A DNA stretch of 64,000 nucleotides from Celoporthe dispersa (lineage: Eukaryota; Ascomycota; Sordariomycetes; Diaporthales; Cryphonectriaceae). Of this stretch, positions 35,103 through 47,056 are shown piece after piece; position 1 is the stretch's first letter, and each line of letters begins with the position of its first letter. The notes under the pieces are model-generated. The model was given only the letters and a program-made list of their open reading frames with translations. It did not search any database and had not been told where the DNA came from. The stretch lies in contig WAID01000001.1 in assembly GCA_016584495.1 (NCBI GenBank), forward strand, positions 496,001 to 560,000. The letters are read 5' to 3'. The position numbers were made by a program, and so were the translations under genes.

Positions 35103-37151
35103 AGGAGATGGAAGCATAGTCTCGAGAGGGTAAGGATGTGCTGTTTCCTCATCTGTAGCATACTGGCAGGGTAAAATTGAAAACTCCGTCACACAGCTGC
35201 ATGTGCTCGAGTGATTGTTTCGCTTACCAATATTGCTCCCAACGGTCCTCGGTGACTTCTACTAACCTGACCGTACAGGCACGGGCTTGCATAACACCTC
35301 GATTCACTTCACCAAAGTAATTAGTGAAAGTACTTACTCGGCACGAGGGTCTCCTTGACTACAAAATGAGACCCGTCGTCGGGCCAGATTAGGTTCATCC
35401 GTACCTACCTGCATGAATGAAACCATAAGTACTGTTTTACAAAGGTATTGGGCGGAGGGGGCATGGTCATCTTCGAGACTCCGTGGCCACGAGCAGCCGC
35501 CAGTGAGACATTGATCTTCGTGCTACTACCCGACTGTCCTTGTAGACAGTTCCTTGATCACTAGCTGGCCAAGGAGGAGCAAAATGATGACCCTGAGCTA
35601 GTTCAGGCTCTCGTGGTGTTGTATGACTACGTATAAAATACCGTTTCAGCCAATTGTGGTTCGAAGTGAGAGGAAGCACGAGGTTGAGGTCTCGCCACTG
35701 AAGCAGTTGGCCGTTCCCGGGCTCATGGATTGGATGATGATAGCCGTCTACCTCTCTACATTTCATCATGATGCTCGCGTTAAAAGTCAGGATCTGGAAA
35801 TGCGCGGAAGCGGTGGCGGCCAGGGCAAAAAAAAACAAACAAAAACCACCCCACCAAAACCCACAACAATGGCGCCATTTGTACTGGTCAACCATGAGAC
35901 TTGCCTTGCTGCGTGACAATTACTGATCCACTCCAACAGCAAACAAGCCGTTTGGGGGCAGTAGTTTTGGCCCCCAGCCCTCTTTTGTGGTTTCGTAACA
36001 GCAACTCAGTACTTGAATTTGATATGCAAAGCGTCGGAGGCTAGAGGCGGTGAATGAAGGAGCAACGGTTGCGGGTTTATTACCTGCTGAAGGATGTAAG
36101 CATGACTAATAATGTGAGAAGCAGAAGATATTTGTCAGGCGTCTGTGATTTCATCTAGCTCATTATTCTGTTGGTTATCACCCGATTCCCTGTGTAGTAA
36201 ATTGTAATACCCTTCGGCTTTAATGTTTTCCCCCATGGTTTGATAAGTTGCAGGTAGTGCAGTGCACAGAGAACGATAAAGTGACAATTGAGCCACAAAA
36301 TTAGGAAAGTACTTAAAATTAAAGCTTTCTATATAAGGTCGGACGGAGACCACTGCTGAGTTCATCTGTGAGCAGCCTAGACCTATAATATCTCGTCAAT
36401 GGAGATATTGGCCCTGCGGGCATTCTTTGAAACCAGCTCACAACAAAGCTGTCTATGACGATAGTTTAATTTGCTGCTATTAGTGTCAATCACCACTGCA
36501 ATCTCTGGCATTAGATCCTGCCTGGATTCGAGGATGGAAATGCTCCCAGGATTCGATCCTTTGGTCAATTGTTCGGAACCGCAAGGAATAATCGCGTCGC
36601 TGCTGATGTGTATGCTCGCTGTCGTATCGGAGATGCCGACATAAGTGCTGCTCACTATGACGTACGTATGCATTCAACAATACTACGATAATCATTGATT
36701 AAGTACTACTTTATGCAGATGGTCGGAGATATGCTGGTCCTATCTATGAACTTCCCTCTCAATTGAACTTTCAGCTGAGTGTTACCTCGCAATGTAGGCT
36801 GGCCCATGCTGGCCTGAGCAGTGGTATAGTCTAAATGATATTTGTCAAAATACATTTCATGGCCATCGCCAGCAAGCTCATCTGCAGACATTCATACTAA
36901 GACTAGGTGGTGCTGAGGTAGGATCAATGCTACACGCAGCCCGGTCCCGGAATTTGGAATGCGTTGAAAACCCCGGGAACACCTGCGACGTCGATGTCGA
37001 TTGTGGACCGACGTAAAGATTAGAAACGACGGAACATCCTGAAATTCTCAGGTAATAAAGAGTTTGTCAACCGGACCTTTGTCATCAAGCAAAAAGACTA
37101 GGAAAAGAACAAAGCCAAGTTTGCAAATTAAGCCAAAAAATGAAACCGTGT
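35103..37151. other. AT-rich gene-free interval
   Basis: Open frames here (for example minus-strand 35467-35919, 36383-36673, 36706-36891) lack motifs, conserved splice structure or neighbour-like codon use. The 36.0-37.0 kb part is clearly more AT-rich than the flanking gene blocks. No repeat family is recognised by eye. Confidence 0.5.
37135..37140 (-). terminator. RNA polymerase III T-run terminator for tRNA-Leu
   Basis: Six T in a row on the minus strand begin 11 nt after the tRNA 3' end, the usual signal for RNA polymerase III termination. Confidence 0.75.
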
Positions 37152-37248
37152 TGATCAGACTGGGACTCGAACCCAGGAGGATTGCTCCATCAGGAAGTTG
37201 TGTTAAGCTGACCTTAACCTGACGCCATAACCGCTCGGCCATCTGACC
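37152..37248 (-). tRNA. tRNA-Leu (anticodon AAG) with 16-nt intron
   Basis: The minus strand folds as a class II tRNA. The acceptor stem is GGTCAGA/TCTGATC (one G-T pair). The D-arm region GGCCGAGCGGTTATGGC matches the internal A box, the anticodon stem is TCAGG/CCTGA, the variable arm is long (GGAGCAATCC), and the T-arm is CTGGG-TTCGAGT-CCCAG (B box). The discriminator is A and no CCA is encoded. Loop bases TT-AAG-G put anticodon AAG at 37215-37213. A 16-nt intron (37211-37196) sits at the canonical 37/38 position, and its CTTAA pairs with the anticodon region. It reads CUU leucine codons. Confidence 0.93.
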
Positions 37249-38711
37249 ATAACTCTGCGAGCAAAATTCTAATCTATGTAGATTTGTGTTGTGGGTGTGG
37301 AGCATCAGAGGGCGGCTGGCCTGATGCGAAAAGAAAAGCGGGGTATGTTTAATGGCAAGCATAGTATTTACTGCAGGCAAAGAAACCGCACGAATGTACT
37401 CGAAGTCTTGCCCTCGGTAGCTTTTTATACGGGAACGCGCATGGAAATATACCTGCCAGAATTTAATTGCTGGCCGCGTGGCTCAATGCTATAGTGCCTT
37501 GCGTTGATAATATCCAAAATGGCGTCAAATTTAGGGTAAGGGCTCGTGTAAGTCTAGGTTTGCTATAGTAACCCAACAAGGCCACTTGTTAGGAGGCTTT
37601 CCACCAGCCGTTCACTCTAGGCAAACAACATTGCTAAAGAGCGTGACCAATTTGGTGCAAAACTCATGTCCGTGTACCGTAGTACAACTGAGGCACTGCG
37701 GCTTGTAGACAGGCTTGCTGTACAGTGATAAGAATATGGCGCACTGCTTACCAAAGACCCTTTCTATGAAGAATGATGGGCTATAGTGAAAAGGGATGTG
37801 GGTTTGAACACCTGCGAGGGTGAGACCACCCTCGAGACGAAGACATCGCGAAACAAAGCCCCCTTCGCCCATGTACCAACTGCTCGTTACAGCACACCCA
37901 CGTAGTCATCACACATTACGACAAGAAATTGCTATTGTACTCGTGCCCACGGAATGCTGGGGAGATGGGCAAGACCATACCATAACGCGGCTGGCGACTG
38001 GCACGAGCATCCGAACAGTGGCACAGAGCCCGCAGCAAAAAGGTCAATCAGGTATCTCAGGTAGATCACTGAGGCTGAGCAGCAAGCAGTCAAGAAAGAA
38101 AGGATGTTCAACACGAAAAACAAGACCGAGACAGAGCGGCTTGCCCAGTGACCGGCGGTGCAGCAAGCCGTTGTGTGTGTTACCGGATCACTGTCGCAGC
38201 ACGGTTTCACATCCGTCTCGAGACGTGAACGATTGGGCAAGGTGTCGCGGGTCGTGGGGTCGCAGAGATGGCTGACGAGTCGCCCGGTGCACAGCCCAGC
38301 CAGCCCCCCCTGTTTACCTCCTAATCAGCGTATTATTCGCTCGTGAGCACAGCGTTGACAGCCACCCCGTCCATCCGTCGCCTGGGCTGGGCTGGCACGA
38401 TGGAAAGTAGGGACGACGTCGTAGATTGTGGCCGGTACAACCGTCCGTCTCATGCTTTCCAATAAAGTGGACGTCTTGGCATTTGCCTCTTTTCCTTCTT
38501 TTCTTCTGCCTGAATCTTTCTCAGTTTTTTTTTTTTTTTAATTCATCGCGAACCGCTCGTTGTGCCTTTTTTATTTTGCCTGTCGACCATCGAGGTACTT
38601 ACCTTTGCTTCTTGGAATTCTGATCCTCGAACCCGCCTGTGGTCCTTGACACGTACACACGCACACGTAACCCACCATAGTCGTGTGCACCAAACACAAT
38701 CGTTCATCATA
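37249..38711. other. Intergenic region upstream of the RCR gene
   Basis: No supported gene is seen. Open frames such as plus-strand 37820-38275 have no motifs. The last 200 nt are T-rich (T15 near 38526-38540) and probably form the RCR promoter and 5' leader. Confidence 0.5.
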
Positions 38712-39479
38712 ATGGACACACCAACATTGGTACAGATGGAGGCCAGGGCGACAGATGTCCCTGAAGGCTTCGTGGAGGAGAATGGACGTCTAATTCCCTT
38801 CTGGTATTCGAGGGTAGGTGACCGAGCTTTTATTCACAAGAGCGCACTCTTGTCACTAGACTTTGTCATCTGCAGTGCCGGAAGATAGAAAGCTGACCAT
38901 CTCTTGTCATGTCATACACAGACGGGCCTGATCATCAAGTGGTCAGTTTTTCTCGGCCTCATCGTCATCCTGGCGGTGTACTCGACGGTCGGCTACATGC
39001 ACGCCAAGAGGAGGATAAGAAAAGGCCTGCCGCCACTGGCATACCATAGGGTACGCAGCTCCGAAGCCTCACCAGCGCCTCTGCCTCTCTCTCTCCCTCT
39101 TCGCTCTCACCCTGCTTACTCGTACTGACCATCTCTCCAGTGGCTTGTCCCTCGCTCAGATCTGGCGCGCGTCGACCCGCGCTACGCCTACCCGCAGTCC
39201 TCCTACACGACATACCGGCCCGATTACCAGGGGCAGTATTACAACATGCAGCCCAACATGCCGCCGCCACCACCCATGTACGATCCTGCCGGCCGGCCGC
39301 CCATCTACGAGGGTCCCGCAGGAGGTACTAAGACGGCCCCCTCGCAGTGGACCCAAGGACCGACGCACCGCCCCGCCGACGAGGAGTATGGCGCCCCCGA
39401 GGGACCACCGCCCGCGCATACCGCAGCCTCGCCTGTTGCGCCGCAGGGCACGGGGAGCTCTAATCCTTATCGGTTGTAA
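38712..39479 (+). CDS. RCR-domain membrane protein (Congo red resistance/chitin-deposition regulator-like), 3 exons, 189 aa
   Basis: Small single-pass membrane protein with the fungal RCR architecture; in yeast RCR1/RCR2 act in chitin deposition and in vacuolar and endosomal sorting of transporters. Exons are 38712-38813, 38922-39050 and 39141-39479, all phase 0. A short N-terminal part is followed by one hydrophobic helix (KWSVFLGLIVILAVYSTVGY), a basic cytosolic flank (HAKRRIRKGLPP) and the LAYHRWLVPRSDLA segment. The remainder is a Pro/Tyr/Gln-rich tail with PPPPPMYDP and GPPPAHT stretches that resemble PxY-type ubiquitin-ligase binding sites. Membership is inferred from architecture and the basic flank rather than from long identity. 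Confidence 0.78.
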
Positions 39480-39911
39480 GAAGGGTCGGAGGAGTCCGCG
39501 GCTGACAGACAGCATCTGGATGCATGCATCTGCGTGGCCCCGAGATTGATGTGGCTTATTGATGTGGCCGTAACGAGTATGAGGTCTTGGGGGGGGGGGG
39601 TTCTGACAAATAAGTCAAGTATTGCACGCTGATTTTGAGCGGATCGGAGCTGAGCAATCACATAAGCACAAGCTTTTCCCTGGAGGAACTATAGAGCAGT
39701 CTGTACTATTAGCCAGACGACATAACTCAAATTAATTGCTCAAAAGAAAAAGAACAGAAAGAAAAAAAAACACAAATCTCGCTTCTGCGCCTTTGGCTCC
39801 CAAATGTGCATTCTAATAACTCCTCGCTTGTACGTCGCTGGCATGTAGATCCTGTAAACTTTCAATCGGGTATCATAAGCATCATGTCAATCTCGCTGTT
39901 ACGTTCTTTGA

Positions 39912-40849
39912 TTAATCAATGTCCATCGCATCCGCGTCGTAGTCGGGGAGCATCGCGTCCTGCGCAGGACCCGCCCCCGTGCTCGGCTGGGCCACCGTCT
40001 GGGCCGGGCGCGTGACCACCACAGGCGTCGCAAAAGACTTCTTGGTGGGTAACGTCGTCGTCGCCGCCGTCGTTGTGTGGGTCGGTCCTCGCTGCTCGGC
40101 CTGCCTCTGCCTGACCCTCGCACGTGCCTCGAGAACCGCCTTGCGGACGCTGTCCTGCTCCGCTGGCACGGTAATCGAGCTGGGGCCGTCGGAGTACAGG
40201 ACCAGCTGCATGCCGGCGAGCTCTCCGTCTTTGTTCGGAAGGATGGGCCTGGGCATGGGGATGCGGTTTGCGTGCAGGTGCTTCTCGATATCGGGCAGGA
40301 AGACGAGGCGACCCTGTTCGGGCTCGGACTCGTTGTCGGAGGAGAGCTCGTCATCCAGGTTATAGATGTAGACCTTGTGTTTCGTGTCGTCGAGCTGCAT
40401 GTGCTCATCTACAGACGGCAGAGCAGAAGCAGCGGCATCGGTGGCAGCCAGAGAGGGTCCTGGTGGTGGCTGCTCGACGGGAACATAGAGTCTGGAGCCA
40501 TTCTGCTCTGCGATGATGTCAGAGAGGGGGGGAACAAAGAAGAGACGCGCCTGGAATCAGTAAGGATGAAAGAAAGGCAAGAGAAGGAAAGAAGCAATAA
40601 AAAGGAGGCCGTACCTATGTTTAACAAGCTCATGCGCTTGGTCAGCCTCTCGTTGTTGGCATCCTGACTGTCTGCCTTTCTTTTGCGGCGCATGCGTGGT
40701 GGATGCTGCTGCTGCTGGTGTTGGTTGTCTAACGAGCTGGCCGTAGTGGGTGTTGTCATTGCTGTGGTTGGATAATACCCCTCCAGGTTCTGGTATGGGG
40801 CGGAGATGTAGGTGGCAGGCATGTGTGTTTGGGGCTGACCAAGCATCAT
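39912..40849 (-). CDS. Conserved fungal protein of unknown function, 2 exons, 276 aa
   Basis: Not assigned to a characterised family. Exons are 40849-40615 and 40507-39912. The acceptor was chosen at CGCAG before AGCAGAATGG because it joins RMSLLNI to EQNGSRLYVPVEQP in frame and the nearer acceptor does not. Visible features are a Gln/Thr-rich N-terminus, a basic cluster RMRRKRKADSQ that could be a nuclear localisation signal, an acidic stretch DDELSSDNESEPEQG, a conserved-looking core FLPDIEKHLHANRIPMPRPI and LVLYSDGPSSITVP, an Arg/Gln-rich helix, and an acidic C-terminus. Probably nuclear. The start could also be the second Met. Confidence 0.8.
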
Positions 40850-41191
40850 CTTCCAACGGAGATCCCTTCAGTGATCCTGACTTGCTTTTTTTTCCCTTTC
40901 CTTTTTTTTCCTTCCTTTTCTTCCTCTCTTACTGCATATGCAGTCAGCGGGTTACGGATACCCCTCCAATCGGACGGACTATCAACTAGTCGAAGGAGAA
41001 AAGAAAGGGGGTCAGCAGAAACCTTTGAGTCAAGCAAGACACACAAGGTTCTATCTCCTCTTGACCTGGTATTCTGTTCAAACTGGTGGTCGAGCCTGTC
41101 TGCTCCGTGCTCCGTGGCCGGGGCTTCTGTGGATCGAGATTGAGAGGACCTGCGTGTTCCTCTGCCTCGAGGATCTCTGGAGGAGGGATCG
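40850..41191. promoter_or_regulatory. Divergent promoter region
   Basis: This short region lies between the conserved unknown gene (minus) and the alanyl-tRNA synthetase transcription unit (plus). It contains a TC-rich tract (about 40884-40930). No other gene is supported. Confidence 0.5.
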
Positions 41192-41707
41192 ATGCAATTG
41201 ATGCAGAGGCGAATCCGTGGTCTGAGGCTTAGAGGTGCTGCTGCTGCAGGTGCAGGCGCTGCTGTTTCCTGGCCAGGGTCGAGTCTGGGGAGTGCCGAGC
41301 TGAGGCTGACGGGAAGGAACTGGGTGCCTTTTGTAGGGCCCTTGACTCATCCCAGCAGCAATTCCAGAAAGCTCTACAGGGCTATAGAACCCGCCCCAGG
41401 GATCGATCTCGACACCCCGCGCCCACCCTCGAGCTACTCTTTGTCACTGCCCAGCCGAGCAATCTGCCCCACCAACAACATCTCTATCAGCACCACCATC
41501 AGCAATAATACTCCTCCTGCTGCCGGCACTACTAATACCGCCACCACCACCATCACAAACACCAGCAGCGCCAGCAGATTCGTTCCATTGCTGTCGCCTT
41601 CGTCAAGACTAGGACCGCTGGCCAGATCGAGACCGATCTTGTCAACTAGACCCTCCACCCGAAACTTCTCAAGACGACGGCCAACCCCGCCAACCCCTCT
41701 GCCCATC
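41192..41707 (+). other. In-frame 5' extension of alanyl-tRNA synthetase, likely mitochondrial presequence
   Basis: The frame of the synthetase is open for 172 codons upstream of the conserved MYEGKW start, beginning at the ATG at 41192. The last 35 codons are rich in Arg, Ser, Pro and Leu and almost free of acidic residues (for example SRLGPLARSRPILSTRPST and RNFSRRRPTPP), as in mitochondrial targeting peptides. The early part is low-complexity Ala/Gly, then Thr/Asn, and may not be translated. No ATG lies between 41203 and 41707, so a presequence form would have to start at the distal ATGs (41192, 41201) or at a non-AUG codon. Confidence 0.55.
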
Positions 41708-42138
41708 ATGTACGAGGGCAAGTGGACCGCCCTCACGGTCCGCAAGACCTTTCTCGAGTACTTCGCCGAGAGAGGGCACACGATAGGTACGATACGATCC
41801 AGAGCATGACTGCAAACCTCTCTACTGTTACGGGAGTTCCTTGCAGACATAGCGCTTCAGACGGAGGCCACGTGTGTGTGTGTGTGTGTGTGTAGACCTA
41901 AGAGTCATCGAGCTGACGGCTTGTCCGTTCAACAGTGCCCTCCTCCTCCGTCGTCCCTCACAATGACCCGACCCTGCTCTTCACAAACGCCGGTATGAAC
42001 CAGTTCAAGCCCATCTTCCTCGGCACGGTCAACAAGTCCGACGACATGGCCTCCCTCAAGCGCGCTGCAGACACGCAAAAGTGTATCCGCGCGGGCGGAA
42101 AGCATAACGACCTCGACGATGTCGGCAAGGACTCGTAC

Positions 42139-42169
<31 letters not shown>

Positions 42170-44823
42170 GGTCCTTTGGGGACTACTTCAAGAAGGAGGC
42201 CATCAGCATGTCTTGGGAGCTACTGACTAAGGTCTACGGGCTGGACCCCTCCAGGCTCTATGTCACATATTTCGAGGGCAACCCCGCCATGGGCCTGGAC
42301 CCTGATCTGGAGGCCAAGGAGCTGTGGCTGTCTGTGGGTGTGCCGGATGATCACATCCTGCCGGGCAACATGAAGGACAACTTCTGGGAGATGGGCGACC
42401 AGGGTCCATGCGGTCCCTGCAGCGAGGTGCACTACGACAAGGTTGGCGGCCGCAATGCCGCGCACCTCGTCAACCAGGACGACCCCCTGGTGGTGGAGAT
42501 CTGGAACAACGTGTTCATCCAGTTCGACAGGCAAAAGGACAAGTCCCTGAAGTCGCTCCCTGCCAAGCACGTCGACACCGGCATGGGCTACGAGCGTCTC
42601 GTCTCCGCGCTACAGGACAAGGAATCCAACTACGCCACCGACGTGTTCACCCCGCTGTTCAACAGGATACAAGAGGTCACTAGTGCTCGGCCATACACCG
42701 ACAAGTATGGCAAAGACGATGTCGATGGTATAGACACGGCGTACCGTGTGGTGGCCGACCACATCAGGCTGCTTACCTTCTCCATGGCTGACGGTGCGGT
42801 CCCGAACAACGAAGGAAGAGGGTACGTAGTGCGCAGAGTGCTCCGGAGAGGATCGCGGTATGCTCGCAAGTACTTCAACGCGGAGATCGGGTCCTTCTTC
42901 TCCAAGATCCTGCCTGCGCTCGTCGAGCAGATGGGCGAGCAGTTCCCCGAGATCGTCAAGAAGCAGAAGGATATCGCTGAGATTCTTGACGAGGAGGAGG
43001 AGGCGTTCGCTAAGACCCTCGACCGCGGCGAGAAGCAGTTCGAGAAGTTCGTGGCAGACGTGAACAAGAAGGGCGAGAAGAAGCTGTCTGGCCTGCAGGT
43101 CTGGAGATTGTACGACACGTATGGTTTCCCTGAGGACCTGACGAAGCTGATGAGCGAGGAGCGCGGGATGGAGCCCACGGATGAGGACGACATTGCCAAG
43201 GCGAGGGAGGAGGCCCGCGAGGCCAGCAAGAAGGTCAAGGACAAGGCGCAGGCGTTCCCCAAGCTGAACGTGCACCAGATTGCGGAGTTGGAGAACCAGC
43301 ACAAGATACCAAGACCGGACTCGGAAGCAAAATACGGAAAGGGCGACATCACCGCGGGCGTGCAGCTGATCTTCACGGGCGACAAGTTTGTTGCGTCGTC
43401 CAAGGACATACCGGCGGAGACGCCCCTCGGTCTCATTCTTGACAAGACAAACTTTTACGCCGAGTCTGGTGGCCAGATCGCGGACAAGGGCCGGATCCTC
43501 GTGGACGACGACGTCGCCGAGTTCAAGGTCGAGGACGTGCAGGAGTATGGGGGCTACGTCGTGCACATTGGCTACTTCGCCCACGGCTCGCTGAGCTCGG
43601 GCGACAAGGTGATCTGCGAATACGACGAGCTGCGGCGGCAGCCCATCCGCAACAACCACACCGGCACGCACATCCTCAACCACTCCCTGCGCGAGGTGCT
43701 GGGTGACGATGTCAACCAGAAGGGCTCCCTTGTCGACGAAGACAAGCTGCGCTTCGACTTTTCGCACAAGACGGGCGTGACTCACGAGGAGCTCAAGAAG
43801 ATTGAGGACCTGTCCAACGCGTACATCAAGCAGAACGCCCAGGTCTACTACAGGGACGTGGAGCTTGATGCCGCCCGCGAGATCGAGGGCGTGCGCGCCG
43901 TGTTCGGCGAGACGTATCCCAACCCTGTGCGTGTGGTCTCGGTCGGCATCGACGTGGACATGCTCCTCGAGAACCCCAAGAACCCCGAGTGGCGCAAGGT
44001 GAGCGTCGAGTTCTGCGGCGGTACCCACGTCGACCAGACAGGCATCATCAAGGACATGGTCGTCGTGGAGGAGAGCGGTATTGCCAAGGGCATCCGGCGG
44101 ATGGTCGCATACACGGGTGACGCCGCACATGAGGTACAGCGGCTCGCCAAGGAGTTTGGCAGTAGGCTGCAGGAGCTCGAGAAGCTCCCCTTCAGCCCCG
44201 AGAAGGAAGAGCAAGTCAAGCGGACGGGCGTCGAGCTGGGCCAGCTGACGCTCTCGGTGCTGGAGAAGGAGGACCTGCGGCAGACGTTCGCCAAGATCCA
44301 GAAGACGGTCGTGGACGAGCAGAAGAAGCGCCAGAAGGCGGAGAGCAAGACGGCGCTGGACACGGTGATGGGCCACTTTGCAAAGCCAGAGAACAAGGAC
44401 AGCAAGTGGTTCGTCGGCCAGCTGCCCATCAGCGCCAACATGAAGGCCATCTCTGATGTCATGGCGCACTTCAAGAGCAAGGACAAGACCAAGAGCGTCT
44501 ACGTCTTTGGAGGCAGCAAGGAGGGTGGTGTCGTGCATGGTGTCTATGTTGGCACGGTAAGTCGTTTTTTCTCATCGCTATTCTTCAAAGGCCCCGGGAG
44601 AAAGAGCGCATTTATACTAATCAATTTGTGACCACAGGATCTTGCCTCCAAGGGAATCACCGCCGAGAAGTGGTCCACCACTGTCTCCGAAGTAATCGGC
44701 GGCAAGGCGGGCGGTAAGGAGCCGACGCGCCAGGGCTCGGGCACGCAGCCTGAGAGGATCGAAGAGGCGGTCGCGACGGCGGAGAAGTGGCTGGCCGAGG
44801 AGATGGAGAAGTTGAAGATCTGA
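41708..44823 (+). CDS. ALA1: Alanyl-tRNA synthetase, 3 exons, 961 aa (cytosolic form)
   Basis: Charges tRNA-Ala and edits mischarged Ser/Gly. Exons are 41708-41786, 41936-44556 and 44638-44823; phases close to 961 residues. The N-terminal class II catalytic core contains VRKTFLEYFAERGHT, the motif-2 region FFEMLGNWSFGDYFKKEA, GPCGPCSEVHYD and GRGYVVRRVLRRGSRYA. The editing domain carries NHTGTHILNHSLREVLG (HxxxH zinc site) and later EFCGGTHVDQTG (C-G-G-T-H). The C-terminal C-Ala domain ends with a helix-rich Lys/Glu tail. The start at MYEGKWTALTVR is the conserved cytosolic one; an in-frame upstream extension may serve mitochondria. Intron 1 contains a GT microsatellite (41872-41893) right before its acceptor region. 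Confidence 0.97.
41872..41893 (+). repeat. (GT)11 microsatellite in alanyl-tRNA synthetase intron 1
   Basis: This is an uninterrupted GT dinucleotide run inside the first intron, between donor 41787 and acceptor 41935. Likely polymorphic between strains. Confidence 0.85.
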
Positions 44824-45264
44824 AGAAAAGGCTGAAATCGACAGGAAGGACATAGGTGAGAAGAAAAGAAGAGACAAAAAGACGAGAAAGGGAAGACAAG
44901 ACAAATGTATGGCATGGCATGGTCGGAAATGGGTGGTATCACAGGGGAGCTCTATAGATGTTGTGCTTATCGTTTCATAACGTGTCATATTTGAATACCT
45001 TAAGGTGTACCTTTTTCTTTTTCTTCTTTCTTGCTCGTGAATTCTGGTAAATTGTGCGTGGTATGTATTGACCTGGTCTATCTAGAGGGCCTCGAGGATG
45101 CAAAAGTGTCATTAAGGAGGGGGGGGGGTATCATGTTCCTCTCTCTTTGCTATGAGTCTCAAAAACCAGCGTCCTTCACATCTGCCACCTACATACACCC
45201 CACCGCAACCTCCCAGATCTATCCATCTATCCATCAACCTATCTTGTTGTAGTACTTACTACTA

Positions 45265-47056
45265 CTACATCTTCCTATAATTCCACGTCATCATGACGCT
45301 CGCGTTCTTATACCAGCTCAGCAGCGGGTTCTCGCCGTTCCGGGTTTCGCAGTCCTCGACAAAGGCCCAGCTGCGCATGAAGTCCTCGTGCGACCAGACG
45401 CGGCTCAGCTTGCCCGTGATAGAGCGGTAGACGGCCTCCATAGTGGTGAAGTCGGTAGGGAACATGATGTCGAAGTAGCCTTGATGGACCTATTCGCGCC
45501 ACACTCCTGTCAGTTTCTTGGCAATATGATGATGAAGCCCCGGGGGAGGAGAGGGGAAGGAAGATCGAATAGATAATAACAGAAAAGACAGAAAGAACTC
45601 ACCAGAGGTGTGCTCACCGGCACTGGGGTCCGCTGGTACCTGGTCTGCACGATCGGGGCGTTCAACCCCTTGATGGCGTCCGGTAGGAGTGGAAATCGCT
45701 GGTGACCAGCTGGTGGTTGGGGAAGTACTGTTCCAGCACCTCGAAGAAGGCCATCAGGCGCGTGGGGATGTACTCGGGCTCCGACAGGTGGTCGCCGGTC
45801 CTGCGCCTTAGGCCCTCGCGCGCCCTCCGCAGGCCGCTCGCCCACAGCGGCTCCTGCTTGGGGATGCCGCGGCCGGAGCGGCTGTGATAGGGGAGGGGGT
45901 AGATGCCCTCGGTGGCGATATGGCGGAGGCGCAGGAAGCGTGCGATGGTCGGGTCGGTCACGGGAGAGAAGAACTCGTAGAAATCGCCCTCTTCGTCGAT
46001 GAGCACTGTGCCCTGCAGTGGTTCCTCGGTGGCGAGGTCGTAGCGAAGCACGTCGTGGGCGAAATTGTCGAAGACTTCGAAGGCGAGGAAGAAGCAGGGC
46101 TCGGGCACGGGGTCGCGCCAGTCAAAGATGGACCTGTTGATGATGTCGACCTTGCCTCTGTGGCCCCTGGACTCGGCGGTGGCGGCCAGGGGAGGCCTGC
46201 TGGACGCCGGCGAGGTTGCGCGAGATCTCGATGATCCTGTAGCGCGTCCTCTCGTAGACCTCGGGCTCGACGTCACGGATGTAGTCCAGAATGTTCAGCA
46301 TCAGCGTGCCCCTGCCGGCGCCCATCTCGTAGATGATCAGGTCGTGGTAGGGGAAGCTCGTGTGCTTGTAGTTCTCGCAGAGGTAGCGGGCGATGGCCTC
46401 GCCGTAGTAGGGGCGGAACAGCTCGGTAGGCGTGTACCAGAGCTGGCGGGTCTCGGAGGGCATGTCGGCGTCGAGAGCGTCCTCGAACTCGGTATAGCGC
46501 CGCGAGAGGAGGGAGTGGAACTCGAGCTCGTCACGGATGAGGGGGGAAATCGAAGGGCTCGCCCGGTGTAAAGATGACGACCTGCTTGGAGAAGTAGCCG
46601 TAGTGAGGATTGTAGAGGCTGTCTGTTGAGAGCTCCTGTCAGAAAAAAACGAAAAGGAAACCTGCATGCCTCGAGCCACACACGAGGTCGTGGTCAGTGA
46701 CCGGGCGAGCAAGTGACTTGACAAACCTTCGATGAAATCTCGCATCAACATCTTGACCCTCCTCGGCCTCTCAGTGGACCTTCTCAGCTCCCTCGCTGTG
46801 ACGATAGGGTACCGCTGCGCCTCCTCAGACCTGTCCTTGGGGAGCACATGGTTCCTCTGCTGCCACCCGCGCTCCTTCTCTGCCGTCGAGATGGGCGGGC
46901 CTCGGCCCTCCCAGAAGACAAGGCACGCGACTGTCGAAGCTGGCGGCCGTGATGAAGGGCGGCGGCGAGGTTGGAGAGGTTGCGACGGGCGCGGCAGGCA
47001 GGGTGACCGTGACGGAAGAGCTGCCTGAACAGCTGGGTCACTATGGGCGAGTCCAT
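45265..47056 (-). CDS. Mitochondrial complex I assembly methyltransferase NDUFAF7/MidA (frame broken four times)
   Basis: SAM-dependent arginine methyltransferase of the MidA/DUF185 family, acting on an NADH dehydrogenase subunit in the mitochondrial matrix. Exons are 47056-46727, 46622-45603 and 45489-45265. The start MDSPIVTQLFRQLFRHG is followed by Arg/Ser-rich presequence-like text. Family marks are VKMLMRDFIE joined to DSLYNPHYGYFSKQ, LWYTPTELFRPYYGEAIAR, the SAM-site YHDLIIYEMGAGRGTLM, RYRIIEISRNLAG and FFLAFEVFDNFAHDVLR. Four single-base indels in C/G runs interrupt it: one missing base at 46893-46895, one extra at 46541-46546, one extra at 46189-46192 and one missing at 45686-45687 (plus-strand positions). 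Correcting all four gives 524 residues with every intron phase matching. Because every domain is intact otherwise, assembly error is favoured over a pseudogene. Confidence 0.85.

Noticed and set aside
35467..35919. 150-codon minus-strand open frame with a hydrophobic stretch resembling a signal or membrane segment
   Set aside because: The hydrophobic part comes from an A-rich/C-rich tract (about 35826-35870); no start context or family likeness.
36383..36891. Two adjacent small minus-strand open frames in AT-rich sequence
   Set aside because: No motif, no convincing splice junction joining them, composition like the surrounding non-coding DNA.
42610..44538. Long open frame antisense to alanyl-tRNA synthetase (642 codons)
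   Set aside because: It mirrors the codon bias of the opposite-strand synthetase; the translation is Leu/His/Val-rich low-complexity text without motifs.
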